Of a stretch of DNA of 58,789 nt, positions 1 through 6,709 are shown one piece after another. Every line of letters starts with the position of its first letter. Within the stretch, counting starts at the first letter, position 1. Below the pieces are notes generated by a model. It made no database searches and was not told where the DNA came from. It saw only the letters and a program-made list of their open reading frames with translations. Origin of the DNA: Streptomyces morookaense (GTDB lineage: Bacteria; Actinomycetota; Actinomycetes; Streptomycetales; Streptomycetaceae); NCBI RefSeq assembly GCF_013030945.1, contig NZ_JABBXF010000073.1, positions 1-58,789 on the forward strand, written 5' to 3'. Position numbers and translations under genes: made by a program.

Positions 1-219
1 GCGGCGGGCGGTACGGGCCAGCAGCCCGGCGCCGGCCGCGGCGCCGCCCGCGCAGAGCAGGGCGTGCAGGGTGCCGCGGCCGCGGTGGTCGCGCCACAGG
101 CGCTGTTCGACGGCGTGCGCGGCACGGCCGAACGCGGCCACGGGGTGCCCGCGTCGTGGGTCGCCGATCAGAAGGTCACCGAGGTAGCCGAGCGCGAGTC
201 CGATGCTTTCGACGGGCAC
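1..219 (-). CDS. cobD: Adenosylcobinamide-phosphate synthase CobD/CbiB, N-terminal part (cut by window start)
   Basis: CobD/CbiB is an inner-membrane enzyme that attaches the aminopropanol arm to cobyric acid in cobalamin synthesis. Only about 73 N-terminal residues are in the window. They contain the family signature GYLGDLLIGDPRRGHPVAAF followed by a membrane-like Ala/Gly/Leu segment. The start chosen is GTG at 219, because an in-frame TGA lies two codons upstream (223-225). A cobalamin riboswitch lies about 80 bases upstream on the same strand, which independently supports a B12-related identity. The rest of the gene lies outside the window. Confidence 0.85.
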   Translation of the reverse strand, partial: MPVESIGLALGYLGDLLIGDPRRGHPVAAFGRAAHAVEQRLWRDHRGRGTLHALLCAGGAAAGAGLLARTARR

Positions 220-222
220 CGG

Positions 223-282
223 TCAGACCGCCGTGATGCGGTACCTGGATCCGGGACGACGGGGTGGGCGACAGCCGGGCAT
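223..282 (-). CDS. Possible 19-codon leader ORF between B12 riboswitch and cobD
   Basis: An ATG at 282, preceded by a GAGG stretch, opens an ORF encoding MPGCRPPRRPGSRYRITAV. It stops at TGA 223-225, three bases before the GTG of cobD and in the same frame. It lies wholly in the expression platform of the cobalamin riboswitch. The short length gives no independent proof of translation. It could be a leader peptide coupling ribosome arrival to cobD initiation, or simply chance. Confidence 0.3.
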   Translation of the reverse strand: MPGCRPPRRPGSRYRITAV

Positions 283-295
283 GGCGATGTGTCCT

Positions 296-440
296 CACTC
301 AGGGTCCGCGCCCTGGCTCGACGTGACCGGCGACCAGAGTTCCTGGCTCCCGGCGCGCGCCGGTGACAGTGGCGGGACCGCGCCGGATTCACACCGGCTT
401 CCTCTGTGCTGTCGCCGTTTGGCGTTGGGCAGTCCACCAC
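296..440 (-). promoter_or_regulatory. Cobalamin (adenosylcobalamin) riboswitch
   Basis: Read on the minus strand, the 361-402 segment contains the conserved aptamer core GAAGCCGGTG, AATCCGGCGCGG and TCCCGCCACTGT. It is followed at 334-349 by GAGCCAGGAACTCTGG, the 3' conserved stem. These are the standard elements of the B12 riboswitch class and occur in the expected order. The outer limits (about 296 and 440) are estimates. It sits directly upstream of cobD, so binding of adenosylcobalamin should repress cobD expression. A Rho-independent switch hairpin was not evident; control of translation is more likely. Confidence 0.92.
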
Positions 441-475
441 GCGCGGGGAAGGGGCGTCAATTCAAACAAATGCCC

Positions 476-550
476 GCGCCCCGTAAGGGGCGCTGGGGGC
501 ACCTCCCAGCGGGTAGCTGGGAGGTGCCCCCAGCGCCCCTTACGGGGCGC
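476..550. terminator. Perfect 35-bp palindrome, terminator/dispersed repeat (copy A)
   Basis: Bases 476-510 are exactly complementary to 516-550, with a five-base loop GGGTA. This gives an uninterrupted 35-bp stem. It lies six bases after the stop of the small minus-strand gene at 556-753 and upstream of the cobD riboswitch, so it can insulate the two transcripts. It contains both repeat cores found elsewhere in the window (GCCCCTTACGGGGC and a CTGGG/CCCAG arm). Confidence 0.85.
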
Positions 551-555
551 CGTGG

Positions 556-753
556 TCAACCCACGATCAAGTAGATGCCGTACCCCACGGCCGCCGCACA
601 CAGTGCGTAGCACGCATAGGCACCGCTCCGCGCAGCCACCGTCGCGCGGGACGTCGTGCCGACGATGCCGAGCGTGAAGACGCCCACCAGAGCCACCGTC
701 ACCACGAGGCTGACGCCGAAGACCTGGCCGAAAGCTGCCCAGTCGATGTGCAT
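556..753 (-). CDS. Small membrane protein encoded with Pit
   Basis: This 65-residue protein starts MHIDWAAFGQVFGVSL at ATG 753. It has two predicted membrane segments: residues about 10-30 (VSLVVTVALVGVFTLGIVG) and 43-64 (GAYACYALCAAAVGYGIYLI). It begins only 14 bases after the pit stop, so the two are almost certainly one operon. Such small proteins are commonly found behind pit in streptomycetes, but I know of no assigned function. A subunit or modulator of the phosphate transporter is an inference from position alone. The gene ends at the 476-550 hairpin. Confidence 0.8.
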   Translation of the reverse strand: MHIDWAAFGQVFGVSLVVTVALVGVFTLGIVGTTSRATVAARSGAYACYALCAAAVGYGIYLIVG

Positions 754-767
754 GGTCTGTACGTCCT

Positions 768-2042
768 TCAGCTCGCGGCGGCGGCCGGGGCGGCGGGGGA
801 CCGCCCGGCCTCGCTGGTCGGGGAGACGGCCGGGGCGATCGGCCCGGCCGGCGGCGGGGCGACGGCCTGGAGGGCGGCGGTGACGACACCGGCCGGCTCG
901 GAGGCGGTGGGCGCCGCGGGGCCGACGTGCGGCGCGGCGGCGGTCCCGGCCACCGTGTCGTGGGTGACCGGCTTGCGGCGCGAGGCCAGCCAGATGGCGC
1001 CGCAGGCGGCGAGCGCCAGCACCGCGACGGCGGCGATGCCCCAGTCGCCCTGGTCCGCGAGGAACGCGGCACCGCCGGCGACGAGGCCCGCGGCGGGCAG
1101 CGTCAGGCACCAGGCGGCGACCATGCGCCCGGCGGTCGACCAGCGCACCACGCCGCCCTTGCGGCCGACGCCCGCGCCCATGATCGCGCCGGAGCAGACC
1201 TGGGTGGTGGAGAGCGCGAAGCCGATGTGCGAGGAGGCGAGGATCACCGTGGCGGCGCCCGTCTGGGCGGCGAAGCCCTGGGCGGGCTTGATGTCGGTGA
1301 GGCCCTTGCCGAGCGTCTGGATGATGCGCCAGCCGCCCAGGTACGTACCGAGTGCGATGGCCACGCCCGCGGAGACGATGACCCACAGCGGCGGGTCGGA
1401 GTGCGGGGCGACGACGCCGCCGGTGACCAGCGCGAGGGTGATCACGCCCATGGTCTTCTGGGCGTCGTTGGTGCCGTGGGCGAGGGAGACCAGCGCGGCC
1501 GAGGCGATCTGCCCGGCGCGGTAGCCCTTGGCGGTCTCCTGCTCGTCGCGGCCGCGCGTCAGGCGGTAGGTGAGCCGGGTCGCGGCCGTCGCGGCGACGC
1601 CCGCCACGACCGGTGCGGCGACCGCGGGGATGACGACCTTCATGACGACGGCGTCCGCGTGGACGCCGTGCGAGCCGACCGAGACCAGCGTGGCGCCGAT
1701 CAGGCCGCCGAAGAGGGCGTGCGAGGAGCTGGAGGGCAGACCCGCCAGCCAGGTCAGGAGGTTCCAGACGATCGCGCCGACGAGACCGGCGAATATGATC
1801 TCGGGCCTGACTCCGGCCTTCTCGTCGATGATGCCGCCGGAGATGGTCTTGGCGACCTCCACGGACAGGAACGCGCCGACGAGGTTCAGAACCGCCGACA
1901 TCGCCACCGCGACCTTGGGCTTGAGCGCCCCGGTGGAGATGGTGGTGGCCATGGCGTTGGCCGTGTCGTGGAAACCGTTCGTAAAGTCGAACACCAAGGC
2001 CGTGACGATCACGATCCCGATGAGAAGCGTGATGTGTTCCAT
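768..2042 (-). CDS. pit: Low-affinity inorganic phosphate transporter, PiT family
   Basis: This 424-residue integral membrane protein exchanges metal-phosphate across the membrane, driven by protons. Both halves of the PiT duplication are visible: DFTNGFHDTANAMAT near residue 19 and AHGTNDAQKTMG near residue 187. About ten hydrophobic segments lie between and around them. The last ~70 residues are an Ala/Pro-rich cytoplasmic-type tail. A PHO box lies 49-75 bases upstream of the ATG, so PhoP control is likely. The small membrane gene at 556-753 follows at once. By position it resembles pitH2 of S. coelicolor (recollection, unchecked). Confidence 0.93.
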   Translation of the reverse strand: MEHITLLIGIVIVTALVFDFTNGFHDTANAMATTISTGALKPKVAVAMSAVLNLVGAFLSVEVAKTISGGIIDEKAGVRPEIIFAGLVGAIVWNLLTWLAGLPSSSSHALFGGLIGATLVSVGSHGVHADAVVMKVVIPAVAAPVVAGVAATAATRLTYRLTRGRDEQETAKGYRAGQIASAALVSLAHGTNDAQKTMGVITLALVTGGVVAPHSDPPLWVIVSAGVAIALGTYLGGWRIIQTLGKGLTDIKPAQGFAAQTGAATVILASSHIGFALSTTQVCSGAIMGAGVGRKGGVVRWSTAGRMVAAWCLTLPAAGLVAGGAAFLADQGDWGIAAVAVLALAACGAIWLASRRKPVTHDTVAGTAAAPHVGPAAPTASEPAGVVTAALQAVAPPPAGPIAPAVSPTSEAGRSPAAPAAAAS

Positions 2043-2090
2043 TCACCCAGGCAATCAGCTCGATGGTCAGTACGCGGCGACCGTAGGGAT

Positions 2091-2117
2091 GCTGGGTGAA
2101 CGGAAGGTGAACTGAAC
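2091..2117 (-). promoter_or_regulatory. PHO box (PhoP direct repeats) upstream of pit
   Basis: Read on the minus strand, 2112-2102 is GTTCACCTTCC and 2101-2091 is GTTCACCCAGC. These are two adjacent 11-base units matching the Streptomyces PhoP unit (G-T/G-TCAYYYR-G/C-G type). A partial GTTCA unit precedes them at 2117-2113. The location 49-75 bases before the pit ATG fits direct control of pit. The divergent aldolase gene starts 38 bases on the other side, so it could also be affected. Confidence 0.8.
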
Positions 2118-2154
2118 AGAGACGCATGTCGGCCACAACCGGAGGGCGATATCG

Positions 2155-2841
2155 ATGACGGACCGCGAAGAGCGCATCCGCTCGGCACGGTTTCCCGCAG
2201 GAATCCCCGAGACCTGGGCCGCCGTGGTGGCCGCGGCCCGGCGCACCGTTGCTGACGGACTCGTTGTGGGCACGTCCGGAAACGTCTCTGCACGGGTGGG
2301 AAATGTGGTGCTCGTCACCCCCACCGGTGTCCCTTACGACCGGCTTCGCCCCGAAGATGCCGTCGGCGTGGACCTCGACGGCCGCCAGGTCCTCGGCGAG
2401 CTGAGACCTACCAGCGAACTGCCCATGCACCTCGCCGTCTACCGCGCCACCGACACGGCCGCGATCGTGCACACCCACGCCGTCCACGCCACGGCCGTCT
2501 CCACGCTCGTCGACGAACTGCCCCCGGTCCACTACATGGCCGGGGCCCTCGGCGGACCGCCCCGCGTCGCCCCCTACGCCCTCTACGGCAGCGAGGAACT
2601 CGCCCGCGGCGTCGTACGGGCGCTCGATGGCCGCACCGGCTGCCTGCTGCGCAACCACGGCACGCTCACCTGCGGCGCCACCCTCGACCAGGCCTACGAC
2701 CGCACCGCCCAGCTGGAGTGGATGTGCAGGGTCTGGCTCGCCGCCGCCTCCGTCCCCGGCCGCACGCCCACGCTGCTGGACGCGGGCCAGCTCGCCGCCG
2801 CCAGTGGGCGGCTCGCCGGGTACGGGCAGCCGACCGGCTGA
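2155..2841 (+). CDS. Class II aldolase/adducin family protein (fuculose-phosphate aldolase-like)
   Basis: This 228-residue zinc-dependent aldolase or epimerase is of the FucA/AraD fold. Visible elements are the GTSGNVSAR phosphate-binding loop (about residues 38-46) and a glutamate in SELPMHLAVY (near 87). The zinc ligands are HTH near 105-107 and the histidine of RNHGTLTCGATL near 167. FucA splits L-fuculose 1-phosphate to dihydroxyacetone phosphate and lactaldehyde. The true sugar substrate cannot be read from the sequence. It stands alone, divergent from pit, with no sugar kinase or transporter beside it. Related small paralogues act in methylthioribose salvage, which is an alternative. 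Confidence 0.85.
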   Translation: MTDREERIRSARFPAGIPETWAAVVAAARRTVADGLVVGTSGNVSARVGNVVLVTPTGVPYDRLRPEDAVGVDLDGRQVLGELRPTSELPMHLAVYRATDTAAIVHTHAVHATAVSTLVDELPPVHYMAGALGGPPRVAPYALYGSEELARGVVRALDGRTGCLLRNHGTLTCGATLDQAYDRTAQLEWMCRVWLAAASVPGRTPTLLDAGQLAAASGRLAGYGQPTG

Positions 2842-2932
2842 GCCGGGCACTCCGCAGGACCTCGGCCGAGACCGCTCGGGCGGTCACCCGGTCCACTGGC
2901 CGTGACGGCCGCCCCCGCCCACACTGGAAGCG

Positions 2933-4054
2933 ATGCTCCTGCGCAGAGCGGCGGCCGCGGCCGTCACGACCGTGATCGGTGCCGGAGCGGCCGCGGTGGC
3001 GGCCGGGCGGTACGCGGGCGACGCTGCCCTCAAGGTCCCCGCGGGCCCGCTGCCCGGCGAGCAGCGCGTGACCGTGCACGCCGCCGACGCGGTCACGGTC
3101 ACCCTCACCCGCACCCCCGCGACGCTCCGCCCCGGCACCTACGGGCTCGCCGGGCCCGGGCTGCACGCCGTGACCGGCCCCGTCGTCGCCGACATCTCCC
3201 ACCCGCACGACTGCGTCGTACGGCACCTGGAGAGCGTCGCGCACGGCGCCCTGGAGCCCGGCGACCGCGTCTGGCTCACCCCGGAGCTCTACACCGGCGG
3301 CCCGCAGGAGGCGCTCGGCATCCACCACGCCGATGTGGACGTGGCGGGCGAGCTCGGGCCACTGCCCGCCTGGTTCGTCCCCGGCGTCCGCGACACCTGG
3401 GTGATCGCCGCACACGGTCTCGGCACCACCCGCGCGCACCCCCTGAACGTGCTGCCGTTCCTGCAGCGCCTGCGGTTCCCCGTGCTCTCCGTCTCCTGCC
3501 GCGGCGACCCCGGGGCCCCGCGGCCACCGCACGGAATCGGCCACTTCGGCGCCGTCGAGTGGCGGGATCTCGACGCCGCCGTCCGGCACGCCCTGCACAG
3601 CGGCGCCCGGCGCACGGTGCTCTACGGCTGGTCGACCGGTGCCACGACGGCCCTGCTCACCGCCCTCGACTCCGCCGTGGGCGACCGCGTCAGCGGCCTC
3701 GTCCTGGACTCCCCGGTCCTGGACTGGCAGGCCGCCCTGCGCTCCCTGGCCCGGCACCGCGCCCGCGGCGCCCTCCTCGGCCTCGCCGTGCGCGCCGCCG
3801 AGGGCAGGACGGGCCTGACCGCCGACGGGCTCTTCGCGGCCGCCGACACCACCCGGCTCGCCGTGCCGGCGCTCGTCCTGCACGGCACCGACGACACCGT
3901 CGCACCCCCGGAGCACTCCCGCGAACTCGTCGCGCGCCGACCCGATCTGATGCACTTGCACACGGTCCGCGGAGCCGGGCACGCCGGGGCGTGGAACGCC
4001 GACCCACAGGGCTGCGAAGAGGCCCTGCGGCGCTTCCTGACGCCCCTGATGTAG
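2933..4054 (+). CDS. Alpha/beta hydrolase with N-terminal signal/anchor
   Basis: This 373-residue protein starts MLLRRAAAAAVTTVIGAGAA, a positively charged then hydrophobic segment typical of a signal peptide or membrane anchor. About 120 residues of unassigned sequence follow, then a C-terminal alpha/beta hydrolase domain. The nucleophile serine is in GWSTGA (near 234), the acid is an aspartate in HGTDDTVAPP (near 318) and the histidine is in GAGHAGAW (near 349). It probably acts as a cell-surface or periplasm-side esterase or peptidase. The substrate is unknown. The next gene is co-directional but has its own apparent promoter region. Confidence 0.85.
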   Translation: MLLRRAAAAAVTTVIGAGAAAVAAGRYAGDAALKVPAGPLPGEQRVTVHAADAVTVTLTRTPATLRPGTYGLAGPGLHAVTGPVVADISHPHDCVVRHLESVAHGALEPGDRVWLTPELYTGGPQEALGIHHADVDVAGELGPLPAWFVPGVRDTWVIAAHGLGTTRAHPLNVLPFLQRLRFPVLSVSCRGDPGAPRPPHGIGHFGAVEWRDLDAAVRHALHSGARRTVLYGWSTGATTALLTALDSAVGDRVSGLVLDSPVLDWQAALRSLARHRARGALLGLAVRAAEGRTGLTADGLFAAADTTRLAVPALVLHGTDDTVAPPEHSRELVARRPDLMHLHTVRGAGHAGAWNADPQGCEEALRRFLTPLM

Positions 4055-4165
4055 CTCCCGGCGCAGCTCCTGCGCGTGCGCCCGGAGCCTCCCGTCAGCA
4101 GGCGTGCGCGGCCGGATAGTTGATTCCGATTGGGTTTTCGGAGCGTGAACGGCAAGACTGCTCCT

Positions 4166-5554
4166 GTGACGTCCCGTACTCCGCGCGACTCCCGGCTCAG
4201 ACTCGTTCCCCGACAGCCGATCGCCTCCGCCCGCCGGGCAGTGGCGAACCGAGGCTCCCGACCGGCGCCCCGCCCGCCCGCGGGCACCCCGGCCCGGGCG
4301 GAACTCGCCCAGCAGGCCAGAGCCGGGCTCACCGGCGCGGTCAGGCTGGCCCGCTGGGCTGCCGAGGAATGCCTGCGCGGCGCCTCGCTGCAGGGCCCCG
4401 GAGACCTCGCCGGCGCCGCCGGACGGGCCGCGGCCGCCCTGGGACTGACGGACGCACAGGTGCGCACCGACTGGGACCGGGCCCGACTCGCCGGACTCCT
4501 GGAACTGCACGGCGGCACCGCCCGCCCCGGCTGGCGGCTGACCGCCTGGGACCGCGACGACAGCGCCGTGCTGCGCGGCTGGGTCGCACTCTTCGACGCC
4601 TGGTCCCTGGCCCACCCCGAGCCCGTCGGCACCGACCTCGCCGTGGCCGCCGAGGTCGTCGAGGCGGTGCCCCAACTGCTGTCCGTCATGCACCTGTCGG
4701 CCGGGCCGGTCGCCGAGGCGATGCTGCTCGACCTGCTCCAGCAGCGCGTCGCGGAGATCCGCGCCGAGCGGTGCGAGATCCCCTACGACGGCCGGCAGCC
4801 CGGCCCCGTCACCCCCGCCCCCGGCGGTCCCGACCCGCTGCCCGGGCTGCTCGGCTGGGCGCTGGAGGCCCTCGCCTCGGTCGGCGCGCTCGTCGTGCGG
4901 GACGGCGCCGCCGTGCTCACCCCGCTCGGCAACTGGGCGGTGTGGGTCAAGCTCGAACAGATCTGCGTGGCCGCCCAGAGCCCCGCGGGCAACATCGAGC
5001 TGGGCGCCGAGGCCATGCTGCGCGGCTGCGCCGACCTCACCCCCGGCCCCGCCCGCGCCGAGTACCGTGCCTGGCTCGCCGCCCGGCCGGTGCGCAGCGC
5101 GGTCGCCGAACTCCTCGACGCCGCCCGCGGTGACGACGCCATGGTCCGGGGCCTCGCCTTCGAGGCCCTGCGCGCCGTCGGCGCCCCCGCGGAGAGTGCG
5201 GTGCGGGCCGCGGCGGACGAGCCGTGCCTGCGTCCGTACGCGCTGCTGTGGATCGCCGAGCACGAGGGCGGCGACCCCGAGGAGGCGGCCGGGGTCCTCA
5301 CCCGCGAAGAGGCCACCTGGCTGTGGGTGGACACGGCGGCGGCCGTCGCCGACCACGGCGAGAGCCGCCTGCTGGTGCGGCACCTGGAATCGGCGGTACA
5401 GGGCACCGTGCCGGGCCTCCTGGAGGAGGTGCGGGCCGTCGGGCATCCCCGCACCGTCCAGGTGCTGGTGGCCTTGGCTGCTGCGCACCCGGACCCGGCC
5501 CTTGCGAAGGCGGTGCGCCGGGCGGCGTTCCAGGTCCACCGGGGCGGGGCGTAG
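4166..5554 (+). CDS. Conserved hypothetical protein, helical-repeat-like
   Basis: I do not recognise this family. From GTG 4166 the product is about 462 residues; an upstream TTG at 4130 is possible in the same frame but lacks a ribosome-binding site. The N-terminal 50 residues are Arg/Pro/Ala-rich and probably disordered. The remainder is a string of Leu/Ala-rich helices with acidic and aromatic faces, without signal peptide or membrane span, and could be a HEAT-type or all-helical cytosolic scaffold. No catalytic motif is visible. It ends 73 bases before the convergent metallopeptidase, with a hairpin repeat between. Confidence 0.75.
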   Translation: MTSRTPRDSRLRLVPRQPIASARRAVANRGSRPAPRPPAGTPARAELAQQARAGLTGAVRLARWAAEECLRGASLQGPGDLAGAAGRAAAALGLTDAQVRTDWDRARLAGLLELHGGTARPGWRLTAWDRDDSAVLRGWVALFDAWSLAHPEPVGTDLAVAAEVVEAVPQLLSVMHLSAGPVAEAMLLDLLQQRVAEIRAERCEIPYDGRQPGPVTPAPGGPDPLPGLLGWALEALASVGALVVRDGAAVLTPLGNWAVWVKLEQICVAAQSPAGNIELGAEAMLRGCADLTPGPARAEYRAWLAARPVRSAVAELLDAARGDDAMVRGLAFEALRAVGAPAESAVRAAADEPCLRPYALLWIAEHEGGDPEEAAGVLTREEATWLWVDTAAAVADHGESRLLVRHLESAVQGTVPGLLEEVRAVGHPRTVQVLVALAAAHPDPALAKAVRRAAFQVHRGGA

Positions 5555-5559
5555 GCCTC

Positions 5560-5605
5560 GCCCCGTAAGGGACGCTGGGAGGTGCCCCCAGCGCCCCTTA
5601 CGGGC
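5560..5605. terminator. Hairpin terminator / dispersed repeat (copy B)
   Basis: The segment holds an inverted repeat in which CCGTAAGG..CGCTGGG on the left pairs with CCCAGCGC..CCTTACGG on the right, with one mismatch. It lies between two convergent genes and can stop both transcripts. Its arms are the same as those of the 476-550 palindrome. Confidence 0.75.
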
Positions 5606-5626
5606 GCAGGCCTTACGGGCGTCCCG

Positions 5627-6520
5627 TCACCGGAACGTGTCGCACCGCCCCATGTCCCCGGTCGAGTACCCGGTCGTGAACCACTGCTGCCGCTGCGCAG
5701 CAGACCCGTGCGTCCAGCTCTCCGGCGTCACCCGCCCCTGGAACCGCTCCTGGATGCGGTCGTCCCCGACCGCAGCCGCCGCCGACAGCCCGTCCTTGAT
5801 GTCACCCTGCGTCAGCTGGGTGACCAGCGGCTTGCCGGTGGACTTCTCCGGCGTCGTCGTCGCGTGCTTCGCCCACACACCGGCGTAGCAGTCGGCCTGC
5901 AGCTCGACCTTCACGGACGCGCTGCCGGCGCCCTTCTGCCCGTCCTGGCTGCGGGCCAGCGTGCCCTGCAGGTTCTGGATGTGGTGCCCGTACTCGTGCG
6001 CCACGACATACGCCTGGGCGAAGGGGCCGCCGCTCGCGCCGAACTTGGTCTTGAGCTCGTCGAAGAAGCCCAGGTCCAGGTAGACCTTCCGGTCGCCGGG
6101 GCAGTAGAACGGGCCGACCGCCGACGTCGCGGCCCCGCACGCGGTCTGGACCCGGCCCGTGAAGAACACCGTCGACGCCGGGGTGTACGTCTTCCCCCGC
6201 CGCGCCAGCTCCTGGCTCCAGAAGGACTGGGCGCTGTTGACGACGGCGACGATCCGGCAGTCCTGGCGGGTGTTGGCGTCCTTGCCCGTGCGGCAGTGCT
6301 GCGCGACCTGCGCGTCCGTACTGGCCGAAGCAGCGGCCGTCGGGGACTGACCGCCCGACGACAGTCCCAGCTCCTCCGGGCCGATGCCGAAGAACAGCCC
6401 CGCCAGGAGGGCCAGCAGCCCCACGATCCCGCCGCCGATGGTGAGCCCGCCGCCGGGGACCCCGCCCCGCCGGTCCTGCACCTGGGAGGTGTCCAGATCC
6501 GCATCGTCGTCGAACTGCAT
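5627..6520 (-). CDS. Neutral zinc metallopeptidase (YpfJ family)
   Basis: The protein has 297 residues. Residues 1-23 are cytoplasmic and rich in Asp/Gly. A single membrane span follows (about 24-46, TIGGGIVGLLALLAGLFFGI), so the C-terminal peptidase domain faces outside. The zinc site is AYVVAHEYGHHIQNL (HExxH, near residue 175). Family features seen are SAQSFW, TPASTVFFTG and the C-terminal ADCYAGVW and FTTGYSTGD motifs. The physiological target is unknown for the family. The gene is monocistronic, convergent with the unknown gene at 4166-5554. Confidence 0.9.
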   Translation of the reverse strand: MQFDDDADLDTSQVQDRRGGVPGGGLTIGGGIVGLLALLAGLFFGIGPEELGLSSGGQSPTAAASASTDAQVAQHCRTGKDANTRQDCRIVAVVNSAQSFWSQELARRGKTYTPASTVFFTGRVQTACGAATSAVGPFYCPGDRKVYLDLGFFDELKTKFGASGGPFAQAYVVAHEYGHHIQNLQGTLARSQDGQKGAGSASVKVELQADCYAGVWAKHATTTPEKSTGKPLVTQLTQGDIKDGLSAAAAVGDDRIQERFQGRVTPESWTHGSAAQRQQWFTTGYSTGDMGRCDTFR

Positions 6521-6621
6521 GCCCCACCGCCTTCCGTACCTGCTCCGTCACCCCGAGTATCCGCGAAGCGCCGGTCGCCGGCCCGGCAATCCACTTGCCC
6601 GCCCCCGCTAGACTTTTCCCC

Positions 6622-6645
6622 ATGGCATTCCTCCCTGTGCATTAG
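6622..6645 (+). other. Seven-codon mini-ORF in the ABC-F leader
   Basis: A -10-like TAGACT at 6609-6614 is followed eight bases later by ATG 6622, so a leaderless mini-ORF MAFLPVH (stop TAG 6643-6645) could be translated. It precedes the ABC-F gene by 64 bases. Several antibiotic-resistance ABC-F genes are controlled by ribosome stalling on such leaders; that link is inference only. Confidence 0.3.
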
Positions 6646-6709
6646 ACGGCGTCGCACGACCGCAGTCCGTCTCGTCCGCCGCCCGTCCTGCCCAGGAGCA
6701 GTCCTTCCC

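Noticed and set aside
2666..5539. 957-residue minus-strand ORF
   Set aside because: It runs antisense over three well-supported genes and reads as low-complexity Gly/Arg sequence, a normal effect of high GC.
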